This document shows positions 52,571 through 63,438 of a stretch of DNA of 64,000 nucleotides, in pieces. Within the stretch, counting starts at the first letter, position 1. Each line of letters starts with the position of its first letter. Below the pieces are notes generated by a model. The model saw only the letters and a program-made list of their open reading frames with translations. It was not told the DNA's origin and did no database searches. This DNA comes from Symsagittifera roscoffensis (lineage: Eukaryota > Xenacoelomorpha > Acoela > Convolutidae). The position numbers were made by a program, and so were the translations under genes. Where the stretch lies: NCBI RefSeq assembly GCF_963678635.1, contig NC_087068.1:56204467-56268466 (forward strand). The letters are read 5' to 3'.

Positions 52571-52633
52571 GTTTCTTCACAGCCCTGGCACTGTTCGTGC
52601 TGGCACGTCTGGCTCCTAATTCCTCCTTGTCAG
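52571..52633 (+). CDS. Glutamate receptor, exon 7: M1 continued
   Basis: Acceptor TTTGCCTTCAG, donor CAG|GTAGAA. Short exon reading GFFTALALFVLARLAPNSSL, the second half of membrane helix M1 followed by the Arg-x-x-Pro turn. Start phase 1, end phase 1, both matching neighbours. The antisense ORF 52533-52721 is a shadow. Confidence 0.9.
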
Positions 52634-53989
52634 GTAGAACTAGCTTTTTTAATTTTTTATCATTAATTTCAACAGATTTCTTCAACAGGCTTATAACAAA
52701 ACCAAAATTTTTAATTTTCATTTTTAATTAAACAATTATAAATGCTTTTCAATTTCACTTACTCTAATGTTTTTCCATCAAACGAAACAAAATAATAAAC
52801 AAACAAACATTTGAAATAAAATTCTGACATTCAGATGGATGGGTATAACGCAAAAGTGTAATCAGATCGATTGCAAAAAAAATAAGTTTTTTTTCTTAAT
52901 CCGCCCTATTTGCAAAAACCAAAAAAAAAATCGCACTGGAGTATCATGGAAAATCATCGATTTTGTTCAATTTTCATCGATGATATTCAAAAAAATATCA
53001 ATTAAACTAGATTGAAAATGGATTATCTTTTTTTAAACGTAAATCAATAAAAACCATTTCAATCAGTTTTAATCAAATATAATTGACAATAATCAAGAAT
53101 TTTGGAAACTTTTTTTTTAAATTTCAAACAAAATGCAATATGTTTAAAACTTATTGTTTCATTTGACTAAATGTTCAGAGCTGTTTTTGGCTTATAGCAT
53201 GTTAGATCAAATGAAATGATTGTCTGATTTTTTTTTTAGTTTCTCGATTTTTTTTGCTGGTCTTTATTTACTTCCCTCCAATTTATGTCCGTTGCCGCTA
53301 CTACAGCACATAACCCCCCCATGCTTATACCCATCCGCCGCTGACTTTTCCTTGCTTACGTTCCCCGTTTTAACCAACCCCCCTCCCCCCCCCCCCCCCC
53401 TTTACAACCCCTGCTTTCACCTCCTCTTTTAGATCCATGCCTTTTCCATATTTACGAGAGGTAACGAGGAAGTGTGCAAACGCGGAGGAAGGTTGGGGTG
53501 AATAATAATTGTCGGGGTGGGTTGGGGTGAGAGAAAAAACTTCAAAAAATAGGGGATAGGTCGCTTTTTTGAAGTTGAAAATTGTTGAAAATTCTGCAAA
53601 TAATTAGATTTTTCAGAAATAATCTGTTATATTGACAATATAATTGATTTCACGGTCTAATTTTGCAACAATATTAAACTATAATGACAATATTTAAGAC
53701 AAAAATTTTCCTTTAAGTAGATTTTTATCCATGAAACTCCGGTGCGGGTAGAACAGAAAGCAAAAGCGTTCAAACTTGAATGGTTGAAATCAAAAATAAT
53801 GCTCAAATAACGCGTTCAAAATAGCAGTGATGTTCTTTTGACCAATTTTGCGATTTTGGGCGGATGAAATAAATAGACCAAAAACGTGTCATAAACAGAC
53901 TGTTAAAAGGGGTTGTTTAAAATAGCATTTAGATAAAAACAGCAAAAGCTTTCGCTAGCTTTATTAATGCGTTACCCTCGTCGATCAAG

Positions 53990-54070
53990 GGAGGTTATCT
54001 TCTTTCAAAGAGGATGCATCTCTTTAAAAGATCTTGCAAGATTCTTGCAAGATCTTGCAAGATAACCTCC
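53990..54070. repeat. Inverted repeat with TCTTGCAAGAT cluster
   Basis: GGAGGTTATCTT (53990-54001) and AAGATAACCTCC (54059-54070) are exact inverses. Between them CTTGCAAGAT repeats three times, itself a palindrome (ATCTTGCAAGAT). Confidence 0.7.
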
Positions 54071-54544
54071 TTTAAAGACAACATTTTTTTGCAAGATCTT
54101 TAAAGATAAAATTTTCTGGGCAAAAACAGTTTTACACGCGAAGACAACCGAGTAGCGTTCGTGGAAGAAGGAAGCAATCTTAGCCACGCATACATACACA
54201 CAGCCCGCTAGGCGGTTGCCCCAGAAAGCTTCATTTTTTAAAATTTTTTTGTGATAGGCGGCTATCTTCAATTTTTGATCGACTACTTATACCTTAATGT
54301 CTCAAAATAGGAAAACACAATTTACATCAATTGAGAACTTAATTTTAATCGTGTCCTTTTTGTAACTAAATTTGCGATTCTGGAAGAACAATACATGTCG
54401 TGCTTGTGAAAGAAATGGATGAACGTTTCGTTTTGGTCATTCAGTGGCAGATTCATGACTGTTTGTTCAATTTCACTATTTAAAAAACTGAAAAAGAGCT
54501 AAATCAAATCGATTGTTGTGTTCACCCGTACTCAGTAAATTTTC

Positions 54545-55065
54545 TAAAACAGATCTGAAATAATCTTTTTCAGATTTAAATTCCAGGTCTGAAATACTGA
54601 AATAGGTTGTGAAATGTTTAAATAACGCTTGGATAGTTTATGGATTGGTTATTCTGCAGAAAATTTTGCAGTAAATCTGAAATTTAGTTTTTCTTGGTTA
54701 TTTCAGAGCTGAAAAATCAATGATTCTGACACATTTTTTTGTATTTGATAGCTTCTGGTAGCTACTAGCAGGTAAGCAGGTACTCAGCAAAATCTTAAGT
54801 TGAAGACTGCCAAAATATTTTTCCCCAATCATGAGATAAACATTGGAAACGCATAAGTAGCGCATGATTATCAAAAACTCATTTTTAATCCGAAATGCAT
54901 AAATTATATTTTAACAAAGGATTTTTCAGTTCTGATTTCAGATCTGAAATTTTGTTTTCAAGGTTATTTCAGATCTAAAATTTTCTATTTCAGATCCAAA
55001 TTTCAGATCTGAAATTTGCAAATTCTTATCAAGATCTGAAATGAAGAGTTTCAGATCTGAGAATC
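54545..55065. repeat. Cluster of ATTTCAGATCTGAAAT palindromes
   Basis: About twelve full or partial copies of the 16-bp palindrome ATTTCAGATCTGAAAT in 520 bp, densest at 54935-55060. It is in the intron before the pore exon. Confidence 0.75.
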
Positions 55066-55320
55066 AACTTATAAAAGAAATTAAAAATTTCAGAGCTTGC
55101 ACAGAAAATCCCCTGGGTACGGGCATTTAGAACCAAATTGTGAATGTAAAAAACAAAGATCGATAGCCGGAATATTGTGGAAAGTATTGGCATCATGAAG
55201 TCTGATTGGCTAATAAGTAATTTATTGAACATGTTTTCAAAAAATTCGTAAAATGCTGTTTTATCGGTATGCTAAACTTACAGTCCTCTGCTAAAATGAG
55301 CATCAGCATATTTTTTTTAG

Positions 55321-55447
55321 GGTATCAGAGACTGAGGGAGAGGGAGTGTGGCATGTTCCACAACACCATCTGGTTCGTCCTCTCCTCCTTCATGCAACAG
55401 GGCAACGACCACCACACAACCCATATTGCCAACAGGATATTAATAAG
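55321..55447 (+). CDS. Glutamate receptor, exon 8: M2 pore loop
   Basis: Acceptor is a T run ending TTTAG at 55320. It reads NTIWFVLSSFMQQGND, the pore loop with the Gln-Gln-Gly of AMPA/kainate channels; the first Gln sits at the Q/R site, where an unedited Gln gives calcium-permeable channels. End phase 2, donor AAG|GTATAA. Upstream it has YQRLRERECGMFH, unusually charged for the M1-M2 linker. Confidence 0.95.
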
Positions 55448-55997
55448 GTATAATTGATAGAGGTACACAATTGTTTCCCATTAAGAATCCCCATTGGTTG
55501 AGTGGAAGAAATCTCACAAATACTTGCATTTGAGTAGTTATTTGATGAGATAGTGTTTGAAAGTTTACTCAAAAGTATTAATAAAACCTTAATCCAAATA
55601 TTTAGCTAATTTTCTTGTCAAACACTTTTTTTGTAGCCTGATTTTTTTTTGACAATTTGAAAAATAAGCTACAGTATAAAAGCACTGAAAATTTTAAGTT
55701 TGGATTCGCACGAAAATCTTATATCAATTTTGTTTCGTTTTCTGCAAAAAAAATCTCTGAAAGTTGGTTTCTTACTTCAGACTTTTTTTGGCAGCGAGAT
55801 TAAAGTTGTTTCTCATACAATTTTCATAAATTGAAGTTGTCTGATGGACAATTTAATCCTACATTCCATTCCGTGTACGAAGTATTATGATAAGCATTAT
55901 TCTGGTATGGCGTTAATCTTGATAAGCTTTTTTGTATGGAGTTTAACCCGGGATTGTAATAATTAACTGATACATCTATTTTTTGCATGCAAACCTT

Positions 55998-56118
55998 AGC
56001 ACTGAGCTTTTATTGAGAACTCTAATGTTGTTACATTCTGATAGGTCAAAAGTTTGTCTTTATTAATCTACCTAAAAATCGTCGTCCCTTTCTTGAAGGA
56101 GTGGGGGTAGACTGTTAA
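55998..56118 (+). repeat. Dispersed repeat, copy 1 (family C)
   Basis: AGCACTGAGCTTTTATTGAG, then TTACATTCTGATAGGTC and a pyrimidine-rich CCCTTTCTTGAAGG. Copies occur at 60865 and 63040. Confidence 0.65.
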
Positions 56119-56766
56119 GTCAATCCAGAATTGGTCGCGTCTATTTGGAGAATCGGTTTAACCAAGAAAGAGTTGATCTATTTTAGGGAACGTTAACTCA
56201 AACTTAACTCAATCCGAAGGAAAGTTTTATATATTTTTTAATAGCATGAATAACAAGTCTGATTCTTCTGCGCTTCATTATGGACGTGAATTTATGATTG
56301 GAAAGCCAAAAAATTTTCATGCAGCTTAGGCACAGTCGGAATATTCGGCTTTTTCTCCAATACAGGCCGAGCTGACATGTTAAAAATTAGTTCTTACGTA
56401 AAAACTTTTTCCGGAAGTCAGATTATTTGACCTGGTACATCAAATTTCAGGATCATGTTGACCTCCCCCGTAAATAGACTCACTATAAATTTTCCTCTCC
56501 AACATTAAAGTTGAATTAAAATCTCTTAACGCTGCGTAGAAAATTTCGATTCTGATTTACTATCAATTTTAACTAGATCAAAGTTCAGAAGCTGATCAAT
56601 TTAATGACAAAGTTTTTTAATCCGCGATGTAAGGGACCAAATCGTCACCGCGAGTTATGTCACTGAATTTATTATGGATACCAATTTCTTACCCTTATTA
56701 AGACAGAACGTACATGACTTTTTTCAATTATTTTTGCCAGTCCATTTTTTTACTCATACGACGAGG

Positions 56767-56930
56767 CAGGGGTGGATCTACGACTTTCTCGAGGGGGGGG
56801 GGGGGGGGGGATTTCAAAAAAAATCAAAAATTTTGCCAACCTTTTTTTCATGGCAAAAACGGCAATTTTGGGAAGTCTTTGAAGCAAAAAAATGTGTTTT
56901 TTGGCGCGCGCTGTGTTTTCATTCAAAACT
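56767..56930 (+). repeat. Diverged hAT-like element (family B)
   Basis: CAGGGGTGGATCTACGACTT then a G run, ATTTCAAAAAAAATC and TTTTGGCGCGCGCT as in 52004-52397. Right end lost. Confidence 0.65.
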
Positions 56931-57152
56931 GAGGTCCTGAAAGAGCGCAAAAGGAGCTCAAAAATAGTAGCATAGCCAAGTTAACAATTATTCGCGCGAG
57001 ACAATCACAAGCCTGCAAATTTGGTAGGACTAACCCAGGTCGAGAGGAGCGACTTATATCACGACCTAATACGGTCATTTGAAGGAGATTGTGAGACTGA
57101 AATGTCGTTGGAGGTTTTTGAGGTTTTAGATGTGATAAAATATGCTTTTCAG

Positions 57153-57305
57153 CTTCTGGTACTTTTTTGCCCTGATCATAGTGGCCACTTACACCGCCAA
57201 TCTGGCGGCATTTCTCACTGTCACTCGGATGGAGAACGAGATCAAAGGACTGGCCGATCTGGCCAATCAGGACGAGATACAATACGGCACTGTGGACAAG
57301 TCCAG
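57153..57305 (+). CDS. Glutamate receptor, exon 9: M3 gate and start of S2
   Basis: Acceptor TGCTTTTCAG, donor CCAG|GTGATA, phase 2 at both ends. It reads [20 protein letters not shown]: membrane helix M3 with the conserved gate motif, here Thr instead of Ser at the first position (TYTANLAAF). Then [20 protein letters not shown], the standard M3-S2 linker. The antisense ORF 56923-57330 is a shadow. Confidence 0.96.
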
Positions 57306-57623
57306 GTGATAAAACAGCAAGTTTTTTCAATCGTCGTAATCAAATACAAACTGATGCTTAAAATAATCAACCCTCACCCTCCCCACCCACTTCCGTGAAA
57401 CAACACTTTCCCTCCTCTGAAGCATTTGACAATTCGCCACTTTGGTAATTACTCAGAGGAAATTCATTTTTGGTTGACAAAATCCAATTTTTTTTAAAAC
57501 GCGCGAAAGTTCACAGAATCTTAGCGGGAAGGAAGCACAAAAAATCAGAAAAATCCTGCTAAAACATGCCAAAAAAGGTTGAAAAAACAGGTTAGAAAAA
57601 GCTGAATAAAAAATTAAAATAGA

Positions 57624-60505
57624 CTAAACTGAATTAAAACTGATTCTGTTCTACTCAACAAGTAAATACCCGCGAATTCCTATGGATTTCGATTAGGCAC
57701 AGCATAACAGGTATCTAATTATGGTTGAAAAACAAAATAAAGGAAGTAAAAACACACATTCACAACAATCCGCAACGCAGGAAATAAGTATATCTGAAGA
57801 CTGTCAAATTGGTAGCCATATAACACCCACATATAACCCAACTGACAACAGAACTTCGAAACAAAAAGCATCAAACTGACAAAATAATGAATTGAATTAC
57901 AAGGGAAGCATAAGAAGAAACTCAGAGAAGATGTTAGGTTCACTAAATGTCCAGGCTAAGTACAAATCATTACAAATAGTTACAAGACAGTAATGTATTA
58001 TTGGGGTTATATATAAATTGACAACTAAAATGTGCAGATTCAATAAAAAAATTTGTTGGGTATACTACTGGTTAAATTGGTAAAATTTCCGTCGGATATT
58101 CTAGTGTAAAATCAAATAAAAGACAAGTTGACTACGGCACTAATGGTAAAAAAAAACAATTCAGTTTTTAGTTTTGTGTTCAGTTTGTTTAGGCTGAGTT
58201 GATTTTTTTGTGAAACAAGTCAGCATTGGTCCATGAATAGATGTCGATAACTGAAGACATATCGCTCAATTGATCCTGTTCTTGAGCCTCTGTCTCGCCT
58301 GAGATTGAACCTGCCACTATCATCTGTGGGTCCAGAGACGACTTGAGATTTGTATCGGCAACTATTGTATTGTGAGTGACTATTTCGCGCGGGTCAAAAC
58401 CTATGAAGTTGAATTGATGCAAAACTAGCCTAGAATTTTTTTCTGTGGTGTCTTGGCTTGTCAACTGACTGTGATTATCGGTCGCTCAAGCTCTTCATCT
58501 AGGTTCACTATCAACGTTGGTGATACTCCGTCCACAAATCTATTTCATCCACAAAATATAGGAGATTCAGCGTTTCTTCTAGGGTGTGTCAAACTGTCCG
58601 ATGAGATGACCGGTGTGTAATGCACCTTAGGTTTTCCCGGAGAGGCCTCTATCGATTTTGGGTCCTGGCTTTTGACTTCGAAGGTGTCTTCCGAGACCCA
58701 TCCGTAGTATAGTCGTCAGTGACGGTGTGCCTTGATGTATCTAAATAGCTATCATACTTCACGCCCGAGTCATTTCCAAAGTAATTTCCAATAAGTTGTA
58801 CCAGTGGTCTGAATCTAATTTTAATGCAGGGTCGGAATTAAAAGAGAGATAACCTTTGGTAAGCATTTTGTCTGCCTTTCGCTGATTGGCTGATGACGGC
58901 TCGGCTTGTCTTTTAGCTGTCGTTGATCCTGTAAAGCTCGAGTAAAGCTCCAGATCCTGTAAAGCCTCAGTCTCTTCAGAGGTGAATTCCTTCAGAGGCA
59001 AAAACGTTCCGATTTAGAGGTCTAAAACATGGTTGTCACTCTTTTGCCCCTCAGTGGGTCTCTAACAATGACTTTTCTGTTGGTGTGTCGTTGGTGAACA
59101 CACAGTCTAGTGCAAAAGTTTTCTTGTCTACCAGTAAACCGTTCCAAAATTGGTTCCTTAATTTCAGTTCGTGAGTGGTTCTTAAAAATTGACTGCGCAA
59201 GCAGAGTCCACTAGGTGTTTATATTTACCATTGCTTTTTCACCGAGTCCCATATTTACAAGCTTTATGCTTTTCGAGGACGCTATCGTCGCAGATGGTTC
59301 TAAAATCTAATAAAAAAGTAATGGTCGCCGTTGCTGAATCCCTCTTCATTGCAAGCGTTTTTCACACTACAAAATTGTTCTTCTACAATCGTCAGTGGTT
59401 CCGATGGGAGTATTGACTATTCTGATTATCAATACTTTCTTCTACAGTTTCTACAGTCAGTGTTTTTGCCTTGGATTTGAATGATCTTCCGAAGTGACAC
59501 TTATATTCAAAAAATAACTTAAAAATTCTTCGGACGAACGTTTAGATGAACCTTGAAAAAAGGCTACCACATTTCTAACAAGAATTAGCAATTTCTATAT
59601 TCAATCTTGATTCCCATTTTACAGAATCAATATTTTATACACTTCCTTATTTTTGTTGGATCTAGTCATATTCGTGAGTTTGAGTTTAATGAAATACCTT
59701 TTTTTGCCAATGATCACCTGATTCAATGAATCCATTGGAGTTAGTGTTTCCGATAAAAAAAATATCATACTGAAATTGAACACAACTTGTATCCAATCAT
59801 GTTCAGCATGTACTCCTATCTCACACGCTTTCGTCAAATCTTAAGTTTTCTGCTTGTACAGTTCATACTGTTCCAAAATGATGTTCGACGGTTTCCAAAA
59901 AGCGGATTCTAAAGTTTTCAAAAACTTCCTTAAAGTGGCTGATAGAACTTTCAACACAGGGTGCTTTTGCGAGGATACTCTATTTCCTTCTGAACCCAGG
60001 GCAATTTTTTTCTCTTCAGCGATTTTGTAGAATCACATAACATCTTAATTTCTGGCTCCCTAGCTTCCCTCTCTTGTTCTTTTTCTGCATATTGGAAACC
60101 TTCGAGAATTGGGGTATCTGTCTCTGCCACCAATGGTTATTTTAGGCTGTCAATATCTAGGTTATCTTTCGCAATTATTGCTAGGTAGAATTGTTTGATC
60201 CAGACTGTCTATTGAGTGGGGGTTTCTACGGTATGTTTTGGCCATAAGGTGGCAGTTTCCTGCAAACTCGAATCTGATGACTGCGCCATAAAAAAAAGTA
60301 TTCAAATGCCGCTCGTACTTTTAAAAAGTAACTAAATAGAATAAAACGAATAAAGTAGAAAAAATTGAACTAACACTGACTCTTTTTTATTCAATCAGAA
60401 AAGTGCCTCGAAGTCCGATGGACTTCGAATAGACCCAACATAACAGCAGTCTAATTGAGATTGAAGGCCAAAATTAAAGCAAGAAAAACACGCATTTATA
60501 ACAAA
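57624..60505 (-). pseudogene. Decayed antisense coding block between direct repeats
   Basis: Direct repeats of about 150 bp, roughly 70 percent alike by eye, at 57624-57775 and 60359-60505 (shared AACTGAATT-like, CATAACAG and AAACACRCATT blocks). Between them the minus strand has several partial frames: MAQSSDSSLQ at about 60288 downward, 60133-59951 (60 residues, Glu/Lys-rich), 59001-58759 (80 residues) and 58464-58189 (91 residues, Asp/Ser-rich). All are hydrophilic with no motif I know. It could be an old LTR-type element or a retrocopy with Gag-like product. Function is not suggested. Confidence 0.4.
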
Positions 60506-60864
60506 CCCCCCTCCCCGATTGAGAATATATCAAATCTCTAAAAAAATTTCAAATTTTACACAAAATTTCGTCATTGTTGCTGTATAAAAAAATATTTTTG
60601 TATCACTGGACTTTAAAAACGGCGACTTTTTCAGGTAATTTTTTTTCTTCGTTTTGAAACGCTCCGTTGAAGCTTTCGTATGTTTGTATTTGCTTTTAAA
60701 AAGATACTCATTAGTGACTTTTTCATCCTGTGCTTCATTTTTATAGAAACTGAACCAATCAAAACTTGACAACTTTATATTGGATCTAGTTAACAATCCC
60801 CATATGTCATTTACCAAAGAATTGCCACCCCACAAATAAAAGCATTTGCGCTAGAACGTTATCT

Positions 60865-60968
60865 TTAAAATTCAAATTTTGCTGCATTCTGATTGGTCGA
60901 AAAATCGACCTACTTAATCTACTTTACAATTACCCCCTTTCTTGAATCTTGATGGGGGTAATTTTTAA
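60865..60968 (+). repeat. Family C copy 2
   Basis: AAATTTTGCTGCATTCTGAT then TGGTCGAAAA and CCCCCTTTCTTGAATC. Its right end runs into the acceptor of exon 10. Confidence 0.65.
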
Positions 60969-60983
60969 GCAGATATATTTCAG

Positions 60984-61163
60984 TCTACAGCAGTTCTTCA
61001 AGGAGCACGCTTACATAGACGCCAACTACGAGAAGATCCACGTGGGCATGGAGAGAGCGAGGTCGTATGTGAATTCAGTCAAAGAGGGCTACTCGCGGGT
61101 GTTGAGAGGGGGGTATGCTTTCATGTGGGACGAACCTGTGCTAGAGTACCAGCGAAAGAGGAG
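60984..61163 (+). CDS. Glutamate receptor, exon 10: S2
   Basis: Acceptor ATATTTCAG, donor GAG|GTGTGT, phase 2 at both ends. It opens SLQQFFKEHAY, the counterpart of the Gly-Ser-Thr ... Phe-Phe segment that lines the ligand pocket, here with the Gly-Ser-Thr largely changed (Lys-Ser-Ser). It closes GGYAFMWDEPVLEYQRKR, where the acidic residue (Asp or Glu of WDEP) that holds the ligand amino group is kept. Confidence 0.93.
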
Positions 61164-61552
61164 GTGTGTTGGTTAAGGTTGTCATTAAAACTCCGATCAC
61201 TCTCTAAGAGTGGGAAAGATTTGTGGCGTATAGCGGATTTTTAACGCAAAAGCGGGTGTTTTGTTTTTGAAGGGTTTTTCGTAAACGTGCTGATTATTTA
61301 ACAAAAACTGCTTATTGTAACACTTTGAAAAAATAGGCTGATAAAATTTATAGAATGCAATAATCAATGACAAAGGCTAATTGTTCATATTGAAACAAAA
61401 ATCCGGGCTCAAAACTTTGGTTCGAGGCGAAAAACCATCAGTTACTTTAACATTTCTCTCTGAAAAATTGTAACATTGGCAAAAAGACTGGTACTGAATG
61501 GGAAACTAATGCTAATCATATACTTTGTAAGGCTTGTCATATAAAGTTTCAT

Positions 61553-61790
61553 CACTGGCGGATCTAGGATTTTCTTAAAGGGATATTTTGTTAAAATAAA
61601 AACTAACTTGTTTTGACCTTTTTTAACGATTAAATTGTTTGAACGAGCTCTCCCAATTCACCATTTAGACTCTATATTGGCCAAAAAAATTGAGCCGCAG
61701 ATAAATTTTCAAAAAAAGGCCAAAAAAGGCATTTTAATAAATTAACATATATCGCATTTATTGAATTTTAGGGTCCGCCAAACCAGATTT
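61553..61790 (+). repeat. Diverged hAT-like element (family B)
   Basis: CACTGGCGGATCTAGGATTT at the left, GAGCTCTCCC inside, ending near TTTAGGGTCCGCC. Confidence 0.6.
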
Positions 61791-62339
61791 AAGCTAACAG
61801 AAATCAAATTCAAAACACGGATAGCCGGTTACTGTGCAAGTAGCACAGAATGTTCCCACCATAGTCTTTAAAAAAACAAGATAAAGCAATTTTTTCTAAT
61901 TAGTTTTTCTGCGTGGGTTGATAAAAAAATCTGATGTAAAACTATATTTTATGCATATTTGACATTCATAGTAATACTGGCAAAAAGACAAGCATTTTTC
62001 AAAAAACTGACTAGAAAAACAAAAATAAAAAAAGTTCAAAAGATTTTAATTTTTTTTTTCATTTTTTTTGCAAAAAACTTTCCATTTTTTTCGAAACTTT
62101 TGTTTCCCAGAATAGAGCTTGAAAACTCCAACAATTAATTTTACTTGCTTAAAGTTAAGTTTTAGGTCATGAATTTTAATTTTCTCCTAATTCAGCTGTT
62201 GTAAGCCTGTTCGCTTGCTTAGTTCGCTCGAATTAAAAAAAAATCAAAAAATTCAAACCGGTTTTTCTCAACACTGGGAAAACTTTTTGGATATTTTTTA
62301 ATGTGGTTCGAGTCACGACTGAAAAGGCTTTAATATGAT

Positions 62340-62500
62340 ATATCACACAATCCAATCCGATGATTATTTGTGGCACCTGATTTTGCGTGGAAAACTAAAA
62401 GCAAAAAAACTAAACACCCGAATACTAAGTTCCTCCCCATTTTCAATGGTCGGAACAATGCATGGAATTCTATGCTCTACTTAAAATTTCATAAAAGGTT
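62340..62500 (+). repeat. Dispersed repeat, copy 2 (family D)
   Basis: Matches 23780-23930 in block order: TTGTGGCACCTGATTT, GTGGAAAAC, CACCCG, AAGTTCCTCC, GGTCGGAA. Confidence 0.4.
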
Positions 62501-62717
62501 TGTGGAAGCGAAGTAATTCATGCCAGAAAAAAAAGATTTTCATTGCTTTTCATTGTACGCTAAATTTTCAGAGATTTCTTTATCGGGATTCGTAATCCTA
62601 GTATACGTTTCCTGATATATCAAAATTGCTTGGAAAACAGAAAGATTTGCTCTCAAAATTATTTCTGATTATCCGCAACTTTCTAGGAGAAGTGACCAAA
62701 AATTGTGTTGTTCACAG

Positions 62718-62788
62718 GTGCAACCTGATTACAGTTGGGAAGCCGTTCAACAAAAAGAATTACGCATTTGCAGTCCCCAAAGGAACTG
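62718..62788 (+). CDS. Glutamate receptor, exon 11: S2 continued
   Basis: Acceptor TTGTTCACAG. It reads CNLITVGKPFNKKNYAFAVP then KGTG, the conserved Cys-Asn-Leu ... Val-Gly ... Tyr ... Pro-Lys-Gly stretch of S2; this Cys normally pairs with another near the end of S2. The donor ACTG|GTTTTG is weak but gives the phase needed by the next exon; reading on meets TAG. Confidence 0.88.
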
Positions 62789-63306
62789 GTTTTGCCGTCT
62801 CTTAGAACAAGAAATAAAAACAACTAAATTAAATTCTGAATCGTGGAATTATAAAAGTTTTAACTGACGCTGAAAATCTAATCGAGAAAATAGCGTAACT
62901 GTTTAAGACTTTTTTTCTAAAACTCTACCAATATTCCAAATGAAATTTCGGATCTACTTAACAAGAATATTTTGTCCCCCCATATGGTATCTACTTAAGA
63001 ATCTCTCCCCCCTCCCCCTATGAATAAATACAGTAAATTAGCACTGAGCTTTCTATTGAGAATTATAATTTTGCTGCATTCTGATTGGTCCAAAATACGA
63101 TTATTTAATTTACTTAACAATCTCCCCCCTTTCTGAAAAGGGAGGGATTTTTTTAAGTAGATCCGAAAATTCTACTTGAGGTCACAAAACCTGACCTTGC
63201 AACAGCTGAAAAGTTGATGTTTCTTGTCTTCAATCCAAATTATAAGACATAAGTTGATCAAACCAAAACTCAAAACAGTTCTATTGCAACCAAACATCTG
63301 AGTCAG
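62789..63306. other. Intron sequence
   Basis: Contains family C copy 3 at 63040-63163. Confidence 0.5.
63040..63163 (+). repeat. Family C copy 3
   Basis: AGCACTGAGCTTTCTATTGA, then GCTGCATTCTGATTGGTCC and CCCCCCTTTCTGAAAAGGG. Confidence 0.7.
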
Positions 63307-63438
63307 GTTCCGAAATTGGGAGACCGATCTCTCTGGCCATCCTGCGTCTACAGGAGAGTGGGAAGCTGGAGAAACTGAGACAGAAGTGGTTCGAAGCCGA
63401 ATCTCTCTGTCCCGACGAACAGCAGAAACAGAACCAAG
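63307..63438 (+). CDS. Glutamate receptor, exon 12: end of S2
   Basis: Acceptor GAGTCAG, donor CAAG|GTTCGG. It reads SEIGRPISLAILRLQESGKL then EKLRQKWFE and ESLCPDEQQ: the final helix of S2 (Ile-x-x-Ala-Ile-Leu-x-Leu-x-Glu-x-Gly-x-Leu ... Lys-Trp) and the Cys that closes the S2 disulphide. Membrane helix M4 must be on an exon beyond the window. The antisense ORF 63281-63472 is a shadow. Confidence 0.93.

Larger units (their letters stand above)
52634..55320. other. Intron between M1 and pore exons
   Basis: Holds a C run at 53385-53400, the foldback at 53990-54070 and the palindrome cluster at 54545-55065. No coding exon seen. Confidence 0.5.
55448..57152. other. Intron sequence
   Basis: Holds a family C copy (55998-56118) and a family B copy (56767-56930) with a G run. 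The ORFs here read through these repeats. Confidence 0.5.
57306..60983. other. Intron with decayed antisense element
   Basis: Mostly occupied by the block described at 57624-60505. A family C copy follows at 60865-60968. Confidence 0.5.
61164..62717. other. Intron sequence
   Basis: Holds a family B copy (61553-61790) and a family D copy (62340-62500). No exon seen. Confidence 0.5.

Noticed and set aside
46956-63438. NMDA-type receptor
   Set aside because: The pore has QQG rather than the Asn of NMDA subunits, and the FEGYCID and PLAPRVW segments fit the AMPA/kainate-like branch better.
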